NCBI GenBank assembly: GCA_040006675.1
Contig: JBDTWM010000002.1
Location: 14,695-78,694, forward strand
DNA: 64,000 nucleotides
Origin: Austwickia sp040006675
GTDB taxonomy: Bacteria > Actinomycetota > Actinomycetes > Actinomycetales > Dermatophilaceae
Direction of reading: 5' to 3'
Part shown: in pieces, positions 52,207 through 64,000 of the stretch
Layout: each line of letters opens with the position of its first letter
Numbering within the stretch: position 1 is the first letter of the stretch
The notes under the pieces: model-generated
What the model was told of the DNA's origin: nothing
Databases searched by the model: none
The model's input: the letters and a program-made list of their open reading frames with translations, nothing else
Position numbers and translations under genes: made by a program

Positions 52207-54888
52207 TCAATGCTCCGCCTCGAACCAGCTCCGGCCCACGCCGACGTTGACCTCCAGGGGCACATCCAAGGCCACGGCCGCACCCATCTCTTCGCGCACC
52301 AGCGCCTCCAGCGCCTCCCGCTCCCCCGGCGCCACCTCCAGCACCAACTCGTCGTGCACCTGGAGCAGTGCCCGCGAGGCCAGGCGCTGCTCGCGCAGCG
52401 CCGCGTCGACCCGAAGCATCGCCACCTTCATCACGTCCGCGGCCGAGCCCTGAATGGGCGCGTTCAGCGCCATTCGCTCGGCCATGTCGCGTCGTTGCCG
52501 GTTGCTCGACGTGAGATCCGGCAGATAGCGACGACGGCCCAGCATCGTCTCCGTGTACCCCTGGCGTCGAGCCACGTCCACCACCTGCCGCAGGTAGTCA
52601 CGCACCCCCCCGAAACGAGCGAAATACGCCTCCATCAGCTCGTTCGCCTCCGGGGTGGAAATGGCCAGCTGCCGGGACAGGCCGAACGCCGACAGCCCGT
52701 ACGCCAACCCGTAGGACATCGCCTTCACCTTGCCCCGCATCGCCGACGTGACGTCCTCCGGCGCGACGTCGAACACCCGCGCGCCCACGAACCGGTGCAG
52801 GTCCTCCCCCTCGCGGTAGGCGTTGATCAGACCCTCATCACCCGACAGGTGCGCCATGATCCGCATCTCGATCTGGCTGTAGTCGGCCGACATCAACGAT
52901 TCGAAAGGCCGGCCCTCCGGCGCCCCGACCACGAAGGCACCGCGGATCCGACGGCCTTCTTCGGTGCGGATCGGGATGTTCTGCAGGTTCGGGTCCGTCG
53001 ACGACAGGCGCCCGGTCGCGGCGATGTTCTGCACGTACGTGGTGTGGATCCGCCCGTCGTCGGCGATCGACTTCAGCAGACCCTCGACCGTGACGCGCAG
53101 CCGGGCCGCGTCCCGGTGCCGCAGCAACGCCTCGAGGAACGGGTGTTCCGTTTTTTCGTAGAGGTCCGCCAGAGCCTCCGCGTCCGTCGTCCACCCGGTC
53201 TTGGTGCGCTTCGTCTTCGGCATCCCCAGGGTGTCGAAGAGGACCACCTGCAGTTGTTTCGGCGAACCGAGGTTGACGGTCTGGCCGTCGATCGCCGCGT
53301 ACGCATCGTCCTGGGCCTGCACGAGCTTGCTGTGGAAATCCCCCTCCAGCTCCAGCAACGCATCCCGGTCCACGGCGATCCCCCGGCGCTCCATCGTGGC
53401 CAGCACCCTGACGAGGGGCACCTCGACGTCCGCCAGCAGCGCTGTTCCCCCCGACGCGGCCAGCTCCACGTCGAGTGCCTGCGACAGCTCGAGGACCCCC
53501 GCCGCCCGCGCCATCGACGAACGCGCCTCCGCGTCCTCGTCGGCCTCGAAGTCCAAGACTCCCTGCCCGCCACCGCTGTCGTGGCGCAGCTCCAGGCGCA
53601 GGTATCGCAGGACGAGATCGGACAGGTCGTAGGAGCGCTGGTCGGGCCGGACCAGGTAGGCGGCCAGCGCCGTGTCGCTCGCCAGGGCCGCCAGATCGTA
53701 GCCACGGGCGGTGAGCGCCTGGAACGGCCCCTTCGCGTCGTGCAGCGCCTTGGGCCGATCGTGGTCGGCCAGCCACGCGGCGATGGCCTCATCGTCGTCG
53801 GGCGTCACACCCATCAAATCCACGTACGCTGCCGCGCCGTCGACGGCCAGCGCAATCGACTTCGCGTCGCCGGTCCCGCGCGCCCATGCCCCCACGACGT
53901 CCACGCCCACGCGCGTCCCCACCGCCACGTGCTCGGCCAGCCACGTTCCCACCAGCCCTGGCGCGAGCACCTGCCCGGGGACCTGCACGGACTGCCCCGC
54001 CTCAGGTTGCACCGTGCCCAGCGTCGAAAAGAGTCGGTCACGGAGCACGGTGAACTCCAGCGCGTCGAACACCCGGTGCACCGCATCTCGGTCCCAGTCC
54101 GCCCGCGTCAGTTCGTCCACGTCGAGCGGCAGGACGACGTCGCGGACCAGCTGATTGAGTCGGCGATTGCGCAACACCTGGTCCAGGTGGTCGCGTAAGC
54201 TCTGCCCCGCCTTCCCCTTGACCTCATCGACTCGGGCGACGATACCCGTGAGGTCACCGTAGGTACCCAGCCACTTGGCCGCCGTTTTCGGGCCCACTCC
54301 GGGCACGCCCGGGAGGTTGTCGGCGGACTCCCCCACGAGGGCCGCCAAGTCGGGATAACGCTCCGGGCTCACCCCGTATCGCGACTCCACCGCGGCGGGA
54401 GTCATCCGCGCGAGCTCCGAGACCCCCTTGAGGGGGTAGAGCACCGTCGTCGTCACGTCCACCAGTTGCATGGCGTCGCGATCGCCGGACACGATGAGGA
54501 CCTCGTCGAGACCCAGCGCCGCCGCCTGCGTCGCGAGCGTCGCGATGACGTCGTCGGCCTCGAACCCGGCCACGGAAAGGTGGCGGATCCCGAGCGCGTC
54601 GAGCACCTCCTTGATCAACGCGACCTGCCCGCGGAACTCCTCCGGGGTGGCCGACCGCCCCGCCTTGTAGTCCGCGTACTCCGCCAACCGGAACGTCTGC
54701 CGCGACTCGTCGAACGCGACCCCGAGATGGGTTGGGTCCTCGTCGCGCAACAGGTTGATCAGCATCGATATGAACCCGAACACCGCGTTCGTGGTCTGTC
54801 CGGTCGCCGTCGAGAAGTTGGCGGCCGGCAGCGCGAAGAACGCTCGGTAGGCCAGCGAGTGCCCGTCGAGAAGGAGAAGTCGGCTCAC
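52207..54888 (-). CDS. polA: DNA polymerase I
   Basis: An 893-residue family A polymerase with an N-terminal 5' nuclease (LLLDGHSLAYRAFFAL), a degenerate 3'-5' exonuclease domain and the polymerase. Motif A is SADYSQIEMRIMAHLSG, the O-helix MRGKVKAMSYGLAYG (Tyr at the position that sets sugar selectivity), and motif C VHDELVLEV. Typical proofreading residues were not seen, as usual in actinobacteria. The GTG at 54888 is chosen; a TTG at 54918 would add ten residues. Confidence 0.96.
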   Translation of the reverse strand: MSRLLLLDGHSLAYRAFFALPAANFSTATGQTTNAVFGFISMLINLLRDEDPTHLGVAFDESRQTFRLAEYADYKAGRSATPEEFRGQVALIKEVLDALGIRHLSVAGFEADDVIATLATQAAALGLDEVLIVSGDRDAMQLVDVTTTVLYPLKGVSELARMTPAAVESRYGVSPERYPDLAALVGESADNLPGVPGVGPKTAAKWLGTYGDLTGIVARVDEVKGKAGQSLRDHLDQVLRNRRLNQLVRDVVLPLDVDELTRADWDRDAVHRVFDALEFTVLRDRLFSTLGTVQPEAGQSVQVPGQVLAPGLVGTWLAEHVAVGTRVGVDVVGAWARGTGDAKSIALAVDGAAAYVDLMGVTPDDDEAIAAWLADHDRPKALHDAKGPFQALTARGYDLAALASDTALAAYLVRPDQRSYDLSDLVLRYLRLELRHDSGGGQGVLDFEADEDAEARSSMARAAGVLELSQALDVELAASGGTALLADVEVPLVRVLATMERRGIAVDRDALLELEGDFHSKLVQAQDDAYAAIDGQTVNLGSPKQLQVVLFDTLGMPKTKRTKTGWTTDAEALADLYEKTEHPFLEALLRHRDAARLRVTVEGLLKSIADDGRIHTTYVQNIAATGRLSSTDPNLQNIPIRTEEGRRIRGAFVVGAPEGRPFESLMSADYSQIEMRIMAHLSGDEGLINAYREGEDLHRFVGARVFDVAPEDVTSAMRGKVKAMSYGLAYGLSAFGLSRQLAISTPEANELMEAYFARFGGVRDYLRQVVDVARRQGYTETMLGRRRYLPDLTSSNRQRRDMAERMALNAPIQGSAADVMKVAMLRVDAALREQRLASRALLQVHDELVLEVAPGEREALEALVREEMGAAVALDVPLEVNVGVGRSWFEAEH

Positions 54889-55002
54889 AGGTGGCAGCCT
54901 AGGCCCCACCACCGTCAACGCTCGCCCGTCGCTGACTCGCGCGGGCCCACCGGCGAGGAGCCGGATGCGCGAGGCGACGACGCACGAGACGAGGAGAAAA
55001 AC

Positions 55003-55494
55003 GTGAACGAGCAGGACTCGACGGCCGTCCCCGACCTGGCGGCCCTCGCAGCCTCACACGGGGTCCCTGAGCTGCCGGGCGCGGTGCTGCCCCGCCCGCA
55101 GACGCTGAACGGCCGGATGGGCATCGAGGTTGCGGAGGCCACCGCGGAGCGTGTCGTCGCGACGATGCCGGTCGAGCCCAACCGCCAGCCGTACGGCCTG
55201 CTCCATGGCGGTGCCAGCGCGGTGCTCGCCGAAACCGTCGGCTCGATCGCCGCGGCGATGCACGCGAACACCCTCGGCCTCGCCGCGGTCGGCATCGAAC
55301 TCAACTGCACCCACCACCGCTCCGCGCGACGTGGCACCGTCACCGGCTCGGCGACGCCGCTGCACCGCGGCGGAAGCGTCGCGACCTACGCGATCGAGAT
55401 CCTCGACGACGCTGGACGTCTCGTGTGCACGTCGCGGCTCACCTGCATGCTCATCGCGCCACCCACCTCCCGCCGCGGTGACGCCACGTCGTGA
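55003..55494 (+). CDS. Hotdog-fold thioesterase (PaaI/MenI-like)
   Basis: A 163-residue hotdog thioesterase with the helix block PYGLLHGGASAVLAETVGS, where the HGG loop and Glu are catalytic features. It hydrolyses an acyl-CoA, substrate unknown. The GTG at 55003 has AGGAG seven bases ahead. It overlaps the DUF554 gene (GTGA). Although PaaI is a similar enzyme, this gene is 10 kb from the paa cluster beside polA, where actinobacteria usually have a thioesterase, so it is not called paaI. Confidence 0.88.
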   Translation: MNEQDSTAVPDLAALAASHGVPELPGAVLPRPQTLNGRMGIEVAEATAERVVATMPVEPNRQPYGLLHGGASAVLAETVGSIAAAMHANTLGLAAVGIELNCTHHRSARRGTVTGSATPLHRGGSVATYAIEILDDAGRLVCTSRLTCMLIAPPTSRRGDATS

Positions 55495-56270
55495 CGGGAG
55501 CTTTCCCGGGGATCGGCACGGTTATCAACGCCGCCGCGATCGTCGTGGGTGCCTGCATCGGGATGCTGGTCGGGCACCGGCTGCCCGATCGGACCCGACG
55601 CCTGGTCACCGACGTGCTCGGATTGGTCACCCTGCTGATAGGGGCGTTGTCCGCGGCCGACGTCACGTCGCGGGACCTGGCCGACGCCGCCGGTTCCGGA
55701 GCAGGAGTCCTCATCGTGCTCGGCAGCCTGCTCATCGGCGGGATCGCGGGTTCGCTCCTGAAGACCGAGCAGCACCTGGAAGCGCTCGGCAGCGCGACCG
55801 TGCGGTGGGCGGCGCGTCGACGCGGGGCCTCGCGCAGCGACGACGCCGAAGCCGCGCAGGCCGAACTGTTCACCCAGGGCTGGCTGACTGCGACGCTGCT
55901 GTTCTGCGTCGGGCCGCTCACCATCCTCGGCGCGCTGGACGACGGGTTGGGCCGCGGCATCGACAAGCTGGCCGTCAAGTCGACGCTCGACGGGTTCGCC
56001 TCGATCGCGTTCGGGGCGACCTTCGGGTACGGCGTGCTGGCGGCCGCCGGGTCCGTACTGGTCATCCAAGGAGCCCTCACCGTGCTCGGCGTCGCGCTCG
56101 GGACGGTCATGAACGTCGCCCAGATCGCGGCGCTGACCGCGACCGGCGGGCTCGTTCTAGTCGGAATTGGGATGCGGCTCTTGCGGATTCGCGATATCCC
56201 GGTCGGCGACATGCTGCCGGCGCTCGTCGTCGCCCCGCTCCTGACCGCGCTGGTGGCCGCCCTGAGGTGA
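55491..56270 (+). CDS. DUF554 membrane protein
   Basis: A 259-residue membrane protein with about seven hydrophobic segments and a central variable loop (near 98-115). The starts GTVINAAAIVVGACIGMLVG and the FCVGPLTILGALDDG block match DUF554 (YdfK-like). The function is unknown. It is coupled to the thioesterase by a GTGA overlap and converges on pdtaR. Confidence 0.85.
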   Translation: MTGAFPGIGTVINAAAIVVGACIGMLVGHRLPDRTRRLVTDVLGLVTLLIGALSAADVTSRDLADAAGSGAGVLIVLGSLLIGGIAGSLLKTEQHLEALGSATVRWAARRRGASRSDDAEAAQAELFTQGWLTATLLFCVGPLTILGALDDGLGRGIDKLAVKSTLDGFASIAFGATFGYGVLAAAGSVLVIQGALTVLGVALGTVMNVAQIAALTATGGLVLVGIGMRLLRIRDIPVGDMLPALVVAPLLTALVAALR

Positions 56271-56306
56271 CGGCCCAGCACACACACCTACCCTCGCGCC
56301 GGCTGC

Positions 56307-57014
56307 CTAGCGCATCTTTTTGGGCGGCTTGCCGCTCGGCAGTCCGTCGACCACCAGCTGCGCGACGTCGCGCATGCCGAGGCGACGGTCCATGGCGGTC
56401 TTCTGGATCCAGCGGAACGCCTCGGACTCGCTCAGGCTCAATTGCTCCATCAGCACGCCCTTGGCGCGGTCCACGATCTTGCGGGTCTCCAGCCGCTCCC
56501 CGAGATCAGCGATCTCAGCCTCGAGGGCGTGCATCTCGACCCAGCGCGAGCGCGCGATGTCGACGGCCGGGCGCAGGTCGTCGAGGGTGAACGGCTTCAC
56601 GACGTAGGCCATGACACCCGCGTCGCGCGCGCGCTCGACCAGCTCGCGGTCGCTGAAGGCCGTCAGCATCACACAGGGAGCCAAGCCCTCCCTGCCGATC
56701 ACGTCAGCAGCGGAGACCCCGTCCAGGACAGGCATCTTCACGTCCAGGATCACAATGTCGGGTCGATACTCGCGCGCGAGGGCCACCGCCTGTTCGCCGT
56801 CCCCGGCCTGTGCCACGACCTCGTAGCCGCCGTCGGCCAACATCTCCGCCAGGTCGAGGCGGATCAGAGCCTCGTCCTCGGCAACCAGCACCCGCAGAGC
56901 CCGTCCCGGCGTCGCCGTGGTCGAAGCTGCCGAAGCGTCCGAAGCTGCGGTACCGGTGGAGGCCGCTGCGGCCTGGGGCGGCACCGGAACGGGAACGGTC
57001 TGATTCTCTGTCAC
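56307..57014 (-). CDS. pdtaR: ANTAR-domain response regulator PdtaR
   Basis: A 235-residue regulator: disordered Pro/Ala/Thr leader (1-38), receiver domain with acidic pocket VAEDEA, phospho-acceptor Asp91 (LDVKMP) and Lys in VVKPF, then a C-terminal ANTAR RNA-binding domain (about 165-225). ANTAR proteins act as antiterminators at paired hairpins. The receptor kinase PdtaS is not in the window. The neighbour order polA, thioesterase, pdtaR, pyk matches mycobacteria. GTG start. Confidence 0.92.
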   Translation of the reverse strand: MTENQTVPVPVPPQAAAASTGTAASDASAASTTATPGRALRVLVAEDEALIRLDLAEMLADGGYEVVAQAGDGEQAVALAREYRPDIVILDVKMPVLDGVSAADVIGREGLAPCVMLTAFSDRELVERARDAGVMAYVVKPFTLDDLRPAVDIARSRWVEMHALEAEIADLGERLETRKIVDRAKGVLMEQLSLSESEAFRWIQKTAMDRRLGMRDVAQLVVDGLPSGKPPKKMR

Positions 57015-57153
57015 GACGACAACCCTACCCTCGTGCGTACTATCTCACGCGGCTGTCGAGAGATGTGCCCACACATCCCAACGTACCCCCGACGGCGCAG
57101 GCATTCCGTCCAGAATATGCGAAATCACCTATTAACCAACAAGATTCGAGCTG

Positions 57154-57236
57154 TGCCGGGAGCGGGACTTGAACCCGCACGACCTTGCGGCCAGAGCATT
57201 TTGAGTGCCCCGTGTCTGCCATTCCACCACCCCGGC
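57154..57236 (-). tRNA. tRNA-Leu (CAA)
   Basis: 83 bases with a long variable arm, as in type II tRNAs. Acceptor GCCGGGG/TCCCGGC, discriminator A. The anticodon loop CTCAAAA gives CAA, reading TTG, a rare codon in this genome. Confidence 0.94.
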
Positions 57237-57340
57237 GACGCGACCATGAGCGATGGTGACGCGAGCGCGCGACCACTCTACGCTCCTCCTGCCGCGAGGT
57301 GTTCGAGCCACCCGTGACGCGCGCCCCCACGACGGGCCTG

Positions 57341-58759
57341 TCACGTGTCGGAACTCCCCACGACGTGGACTCGCAGCGAGTTCGTGGTGCCGCTGATCCC
57401 GTACGGACGGCCGGCCACCACCACCAGCACGTCCTGATCCGCGACGAGCCCCTCCGCGATCAAGGCTTGGTCGACCGCTTTCACCATCGTCGACATGTGT
57501 CGGAACGCCCTCGTCACGAACGAGCGAATCCCCCAGGTCACCGTGAGCCGACGCGCCGTCAGCGGCTCGTTCGTGAAGGCGAGCATCGGCATCGCGGAGC
57601 GGATGCGCGACACCCTGCGGGCCGAGTCGCCGGAGGACGTGAACACCACGAGGTACTTCGCGTTCAACGCCGTCCCGATGCCCGCTGCCGCGGCGGTCAC
57701 GGCCCCGCTCACGGTGTGCGGGCTGGACCCCAGCGGGGGGATGCGGGCCAGCGCGTGCTCCTCGGTGTTCTCGATGATGCGCGCCATGGTCTGGACCGCC
57801 TGGATCGGCCAGGCGCCCACGCTGGTCTCTCCCGAGAGCATGAGGGCGTCGGTGCCGTCGAGCACGGCGTTGGCGCAGTCGGATGCCTCGGCGCGGGTCG
57901 GTCGGCTGTTGTCCATCATCGACTCCAGCACTTGGGTGGCGACGATGACCGGCTTGGCGAACCGCCGGGCGATCTCGATGGCCCGCTTCTGCACGAGTGG
58001 AACCTCCTCCAGCGGCATCTCCACGCCGAGGTCGCCTCGGGCGACCATGATCCCGTCGAACGCCCTCAGGATGCCGGGCAGATTCAGCACCGCCTGGGGC
58101 TTCTCGATCTTTGCCAGGACGGGTCGACGGATCCCGACGTCCTCCATGATCTCGTGGCAGCGAATCACGTCCGACGGGTCGCGGACGAACGACAAAGCGA
58201 TCCAGTCAGCCCCGGCGCGAAGGGCCCAGGCGAGGTCCTCCTCGTCCTTCTCCGACAGGGCCGGCACGCTGACCGGGACACCCGGCAGGTTGATCCCTTT
58301 GTTGTCGGAGATCGTGCCGCCCTCGATCACTTCGGTGACCACGTCGGTCGACGTCACCTCGACGGCCTGTAGCGCGATCTTGCCGTCGTCGATGAGCAGC
58401 CGGTCGCCCGGCGATACGTCGCCGGGTAACCCCTCGAACGTCGTCGACACACGCTCCTTGTCGCCGTCGATGTCGTCGGTCGTGATGGTGAACCGGTCGC
58501 CCTCGTTCAGCAGCACCGGACCGCCCGAGAAACGGCCGGTCCGGATCTTCGGGCCCTGCAGGTCGACGAGGACGCCGACCTCGCGCCCCACGGCCTGGGC
58601 GGCCTCCCGAACGCCCCTGATGTCTCGCTCGGCATCCTCGATGCTCCCGTGCGACCGGTTGATCCGCGCGACATCCATGCCGGCCTGAACGAGCGCGAGG
58701 AGACGCTCCGGGTCCTGCGTGGCGGGGCCGATGGTGCAGACGATCTTGGCACGACGCAT
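57341..58759 (-). CDS. pyk: Pyruvate kinase
   Basis: A 472-residue enzyme for the last step of glycolysis. Blocks include ARINRSHG, LVDLQGPKIRTG, LAKIEKPQAV, MVARGDLGVEMP and TQVLESMMDNSRPTRAE. The ATG at 58759 has no ribosome site; a -10-like CATACA lies 12 bases ahead, so the mRNA may be almost leaderless. It sits upstream of tRNA-Leu and downstream of gltD on the minus strand. Confidence 0.96.
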   Translation of the reverse strand: MRRAKIVCTIGPATQDPERLLALVQAGMDVARINRSHGSIEDAERDIRGVREAAQAVGREVGVLVDLQGPKIRTGRFSGGPVLLNEGDRFTITTDDIDGDKERVSTTFEGLPGDVSPGDRLLIDDGKIALQAVEVTSTDVVTEVIEGGTISDNKGINLPGVPVSVPALSEKDEEDLAWALRAGADWIALSFVRDPSDVIRCHEIMEDVGIRRPVLAKIEKPQAVLNLPGILRAFDGIMVARGDLGVEMPLEEVPLVQKRAIEIARRFAKPVIVATQVLESMMDNSRPTRAEASDCANAVLDGTDALMLSGETSVGAWPIQAVQTMARIIENTEEHALARIPPLGSSPHTVSGAVTAAAAGIGTALNAKYLVVFTSSGDSARRVSRIRSAMPMLAFTNEPLTARRLTVTWGIRSFVTRAFRHMSTMVKAVDQALIAEGLVADQDVLVVVAGRPYGISGTTNSLRVHVVGSSDT

Positions 58760-58845
58760 GTCGTCCAGTGTATGGGTGCGAAATAACCACTCCGACAAGG
58801 TGTTTAACCACCGCCAGGACGGGCGTCAGAGCACCGTGCCGCCAC

Positions 58846-58881
58846 GAAGGGTGAGAGGCGCCAGGAAGGGTGATCGGCGCC
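58846..58881. repeat. 17-bp imperfect direct repeat between gltD and pyk
   Basis: GAAGGGTGA, two variable bases, GGCGCC occurs twice at 58846-58862 and 58865-58881, spaced by 19 bases. It lies in the 163-base gap after gltD and before pyk. Function unknown. Confidence 0.6.
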
Positions 58882-58922
58882 GGTCGCCTCCTGTCGACTC
58901 CGCCCTCACGGGTGTTTGCGCC

Positions 58923-60372
58923 CTAGACCCCGAGCGGGCGTTCGGTGGGGCTGATCGGGCGGTGCAGCGTTGAAGAGCCGGACAGCCACTCGTCGACACC
59001 GCGGGCGGCGGAGCGGCCCTCAGCGATCGCCCACACGATGAGCGACTGGCCCCGGCCGCAGTCTCCGGCCACGAACACGCCCGGCACGCTGGACATGAAG
59101 GCGTCGTCGCGGGCGACGTTGCCGCGCCCGTCCAGCTCCACACCCAACTGCTCCAGTAGACCCTCAGGTTCCGGGCCCGTGAAGCCCATCGCCAGCAACA
59201 CGAGCTGAGCGGGGATCACCTGCTCAGTGCCCTCGACCTCCTCGAAGCGCCCGTCCGTGAACGTCACCTCGAAGATCCGCACGCCCGACACGCGGCCCTG
59301 CTCGTCGCCGACGAACTCCCGCGTGCTCACGGAGAACAGTCGCTCGCCGCCCTCCTCGTGGGCGCCCGCGACGCGGAAGATCATCGGATACGTCGGCCAC
59401 GGCTGAGCCTCCGGCCGCTGCGCCGGTGGCAGAGGAAGAATCTCCAGCGAGGTCACCGACGCGGCGCCCTGCCGGTGGGCCGTGCCGATGCAGTCGGCGC
59501 CGGTGTCGCCGCCGCCGATCACGACCACGTCCTTGCCGGTCGCGACGATCTGTTCCGCGACCTCCTGGCCGAGGGCCACCCGGTTGGCCTGCGGGAGGTA
59601 CGTCATCGCCTGCACTATTCCGTCGAGCTCGCGCCCCGGCGCCGGCAGGTCACGCGGCACGGTGGATCCGGTGGCCAGCACGACCGCGTCGAAGCGTCGG
59701 CGCAAGTCGGTTCCCGTGATGTCGACGCCCACGTTCACTCCGGAGCGGAACCGGGTCCCCTCCGCCCGCATCTGCGCGAGGCGCCGGTCCACGATGTGCT
59801 TTTCCATCTTGAACTCGGGGATCCCGTACCGCAGCAGACCGCCCGGCTTATCGGCACGCTCGTACACCGCAACCGTGTGCCCGACGCGCGTCAACTGTTG
59901 TGCGGCCGCCAGTCCTGCAGGACCCGACCCGATCACGGCCACCGTCTGTCCCGTGAGCCGCTCGATCTGCTGCGGCATGACCCGACCGTCGTCGAAGGCC
60001 CGCTCGATCGTGGTCACCTCGATCTGCTTGATCGTCACCGCCGGCTGGTTGATGCCGAGCACGCAGGACGTCTCGCACGGGGCCGGGCACAGGCGTCCGG
60101 TGAAATCCGGGAAGTTGTTCGTCGCGTGGAGGCGTTCGATGGCGTCGGCCCAGCGTCCCTGGTAGGCCAAGTCGTTCCACTCCGGAATGAGATTGCCGAG
60201 CGGGCAGCCGCTGTGGCAGAACGGGATGCCGCAATCCATGCACCGACTGGCCTGCTCGCGCAGGTCATCCTCGGGCTGAGCCTCGTAAATCTCCCGCCAA
60301 TCGCGCAGCCGGAGGGGCACAGGACGCCGCGCCGGCAGGGACCGATCGCGGTGCTTGAGGAAGCCTTGGGGG

Positions 60373-60380
<8 letters not shown>
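58923..60380 (-). CDS. gltD: Glutamate synthase (NADPH) small subunit GltD
   Basis: A 485-residue flavoprotein that passes electrons from NADPH to GltB. N-terminal iron-sulfur Cys (CMDCGIPFCHSGCP, then CPAPCETSC), FAD loop VIGSGPAGLAAAQ, NADPH loop VVIGGGDTGADC, and C-terminal VFVAGDCGRGQSL. The GTG at 60380 has GGAGG ahead and overlaps the gltB stop by 8 bases. Confidence 0.96.

Positions 60381-64000
<3,620 letters not shown>

Noticed and set aside
55003..55494. PaaI thioesterase of the phenylacetate pathway
   Set aside because: The fold fits, but it lies beside polA as in other actinobacteria, about 10 kb from the paa cluster and without a PaaR-like site.

Overview
The window is a GC-rich (roughly 70%) chromosomal segment of an actinobacterium. 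This is shown by strong G/C third-position bias, many GTG starts, chains of 4-base ATGA/GTGA gene overlaps, phosphatidylinositol-mannoside (PIM) lipid genes, a PdtaR-type ANTAR regulator and an EF-G2 paralogue. Gene order (thrS, HIT, pgsA, PIM acyltransferase, pimA, pdxS, pdxT, yebC, ruvCAB; and polA, thioesterase, pdtaR, pyk, gltD, gltB) follows that known from mycobacteria and other Actinomycetota. A Micrococcales/Dermatophilaceae-like host is a guess from the mix of polyhydroxyalkanoate (PHA) and phenylacetate genes. No IS element, prophage or CRISPR array was seen.

Layout: (1) 1-17.4 kb is the conserved housekeeping block, mostly on the minus strand. Two plus-strand genes, an EF-G2-like GTPase and citramalate synthase, with a 14/15-bp tandem repeat between them, sit between the HIT gene and pgsA. 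A CapA-like lipoprotein, tRNA-Val(CAC) and a PGPGW membrane protein follow. (2) 17.5-26.4 kb is a PHA locus: phaB, phaC, a thiolase and two acyl-CoA ligases on the minus strand, and a divergent PhaZ-like depolymerase. (3) 26.4-33.6 kb holds an MFS carrier, an SSS symporter with its DUF485 partner, a wax ester synthase/diacylglycerol acyltransferase, and an R2-like diiron protein with a ferredoxin reductase. (4) 34.0-45.4 kb is a phenylacetate catabolic cluster: paaH, paaJ, paaABCDE, a crotonase-GNAT fusion, paaN, a TetR regulator (PaaR-like) and paaG. (5) 45.6-52.1 kb contains a Gly-Cys-Val tRNA array, glgX, a PPK2 kinase with a Lys/Asn-rich tail, an alpha/beta hydrolase and a LigC-type DNA ligase. 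(6) 52.2-64 kb is polA, a thioesterase, a DUF554 protein, pdtaR, tRNA-Leu, pyk, gltD and the 3' part of gltB.

The main unifying signal is a set of palindromes around ACCGNNCGNNCGGT, the core of the PaaR operator known from Corynebacterium. They lie upstream of the acyl-CoA ligase/thiolase/phaCB string, the PhaZ-like gene, the symporter pair, paaH, paaA and paaG, with a degenerate copy before the diiron gene. This suggests that one TetR regulator, encoded at 43.8 kb, joins aromatic-acid uptake, CoA activation, ring cleavage, beta-oxidation and carbon storage in one regulon. Four storage systems (PHA, neutral lipid, polyphosphate, glycogen) fall within about 32 kb.
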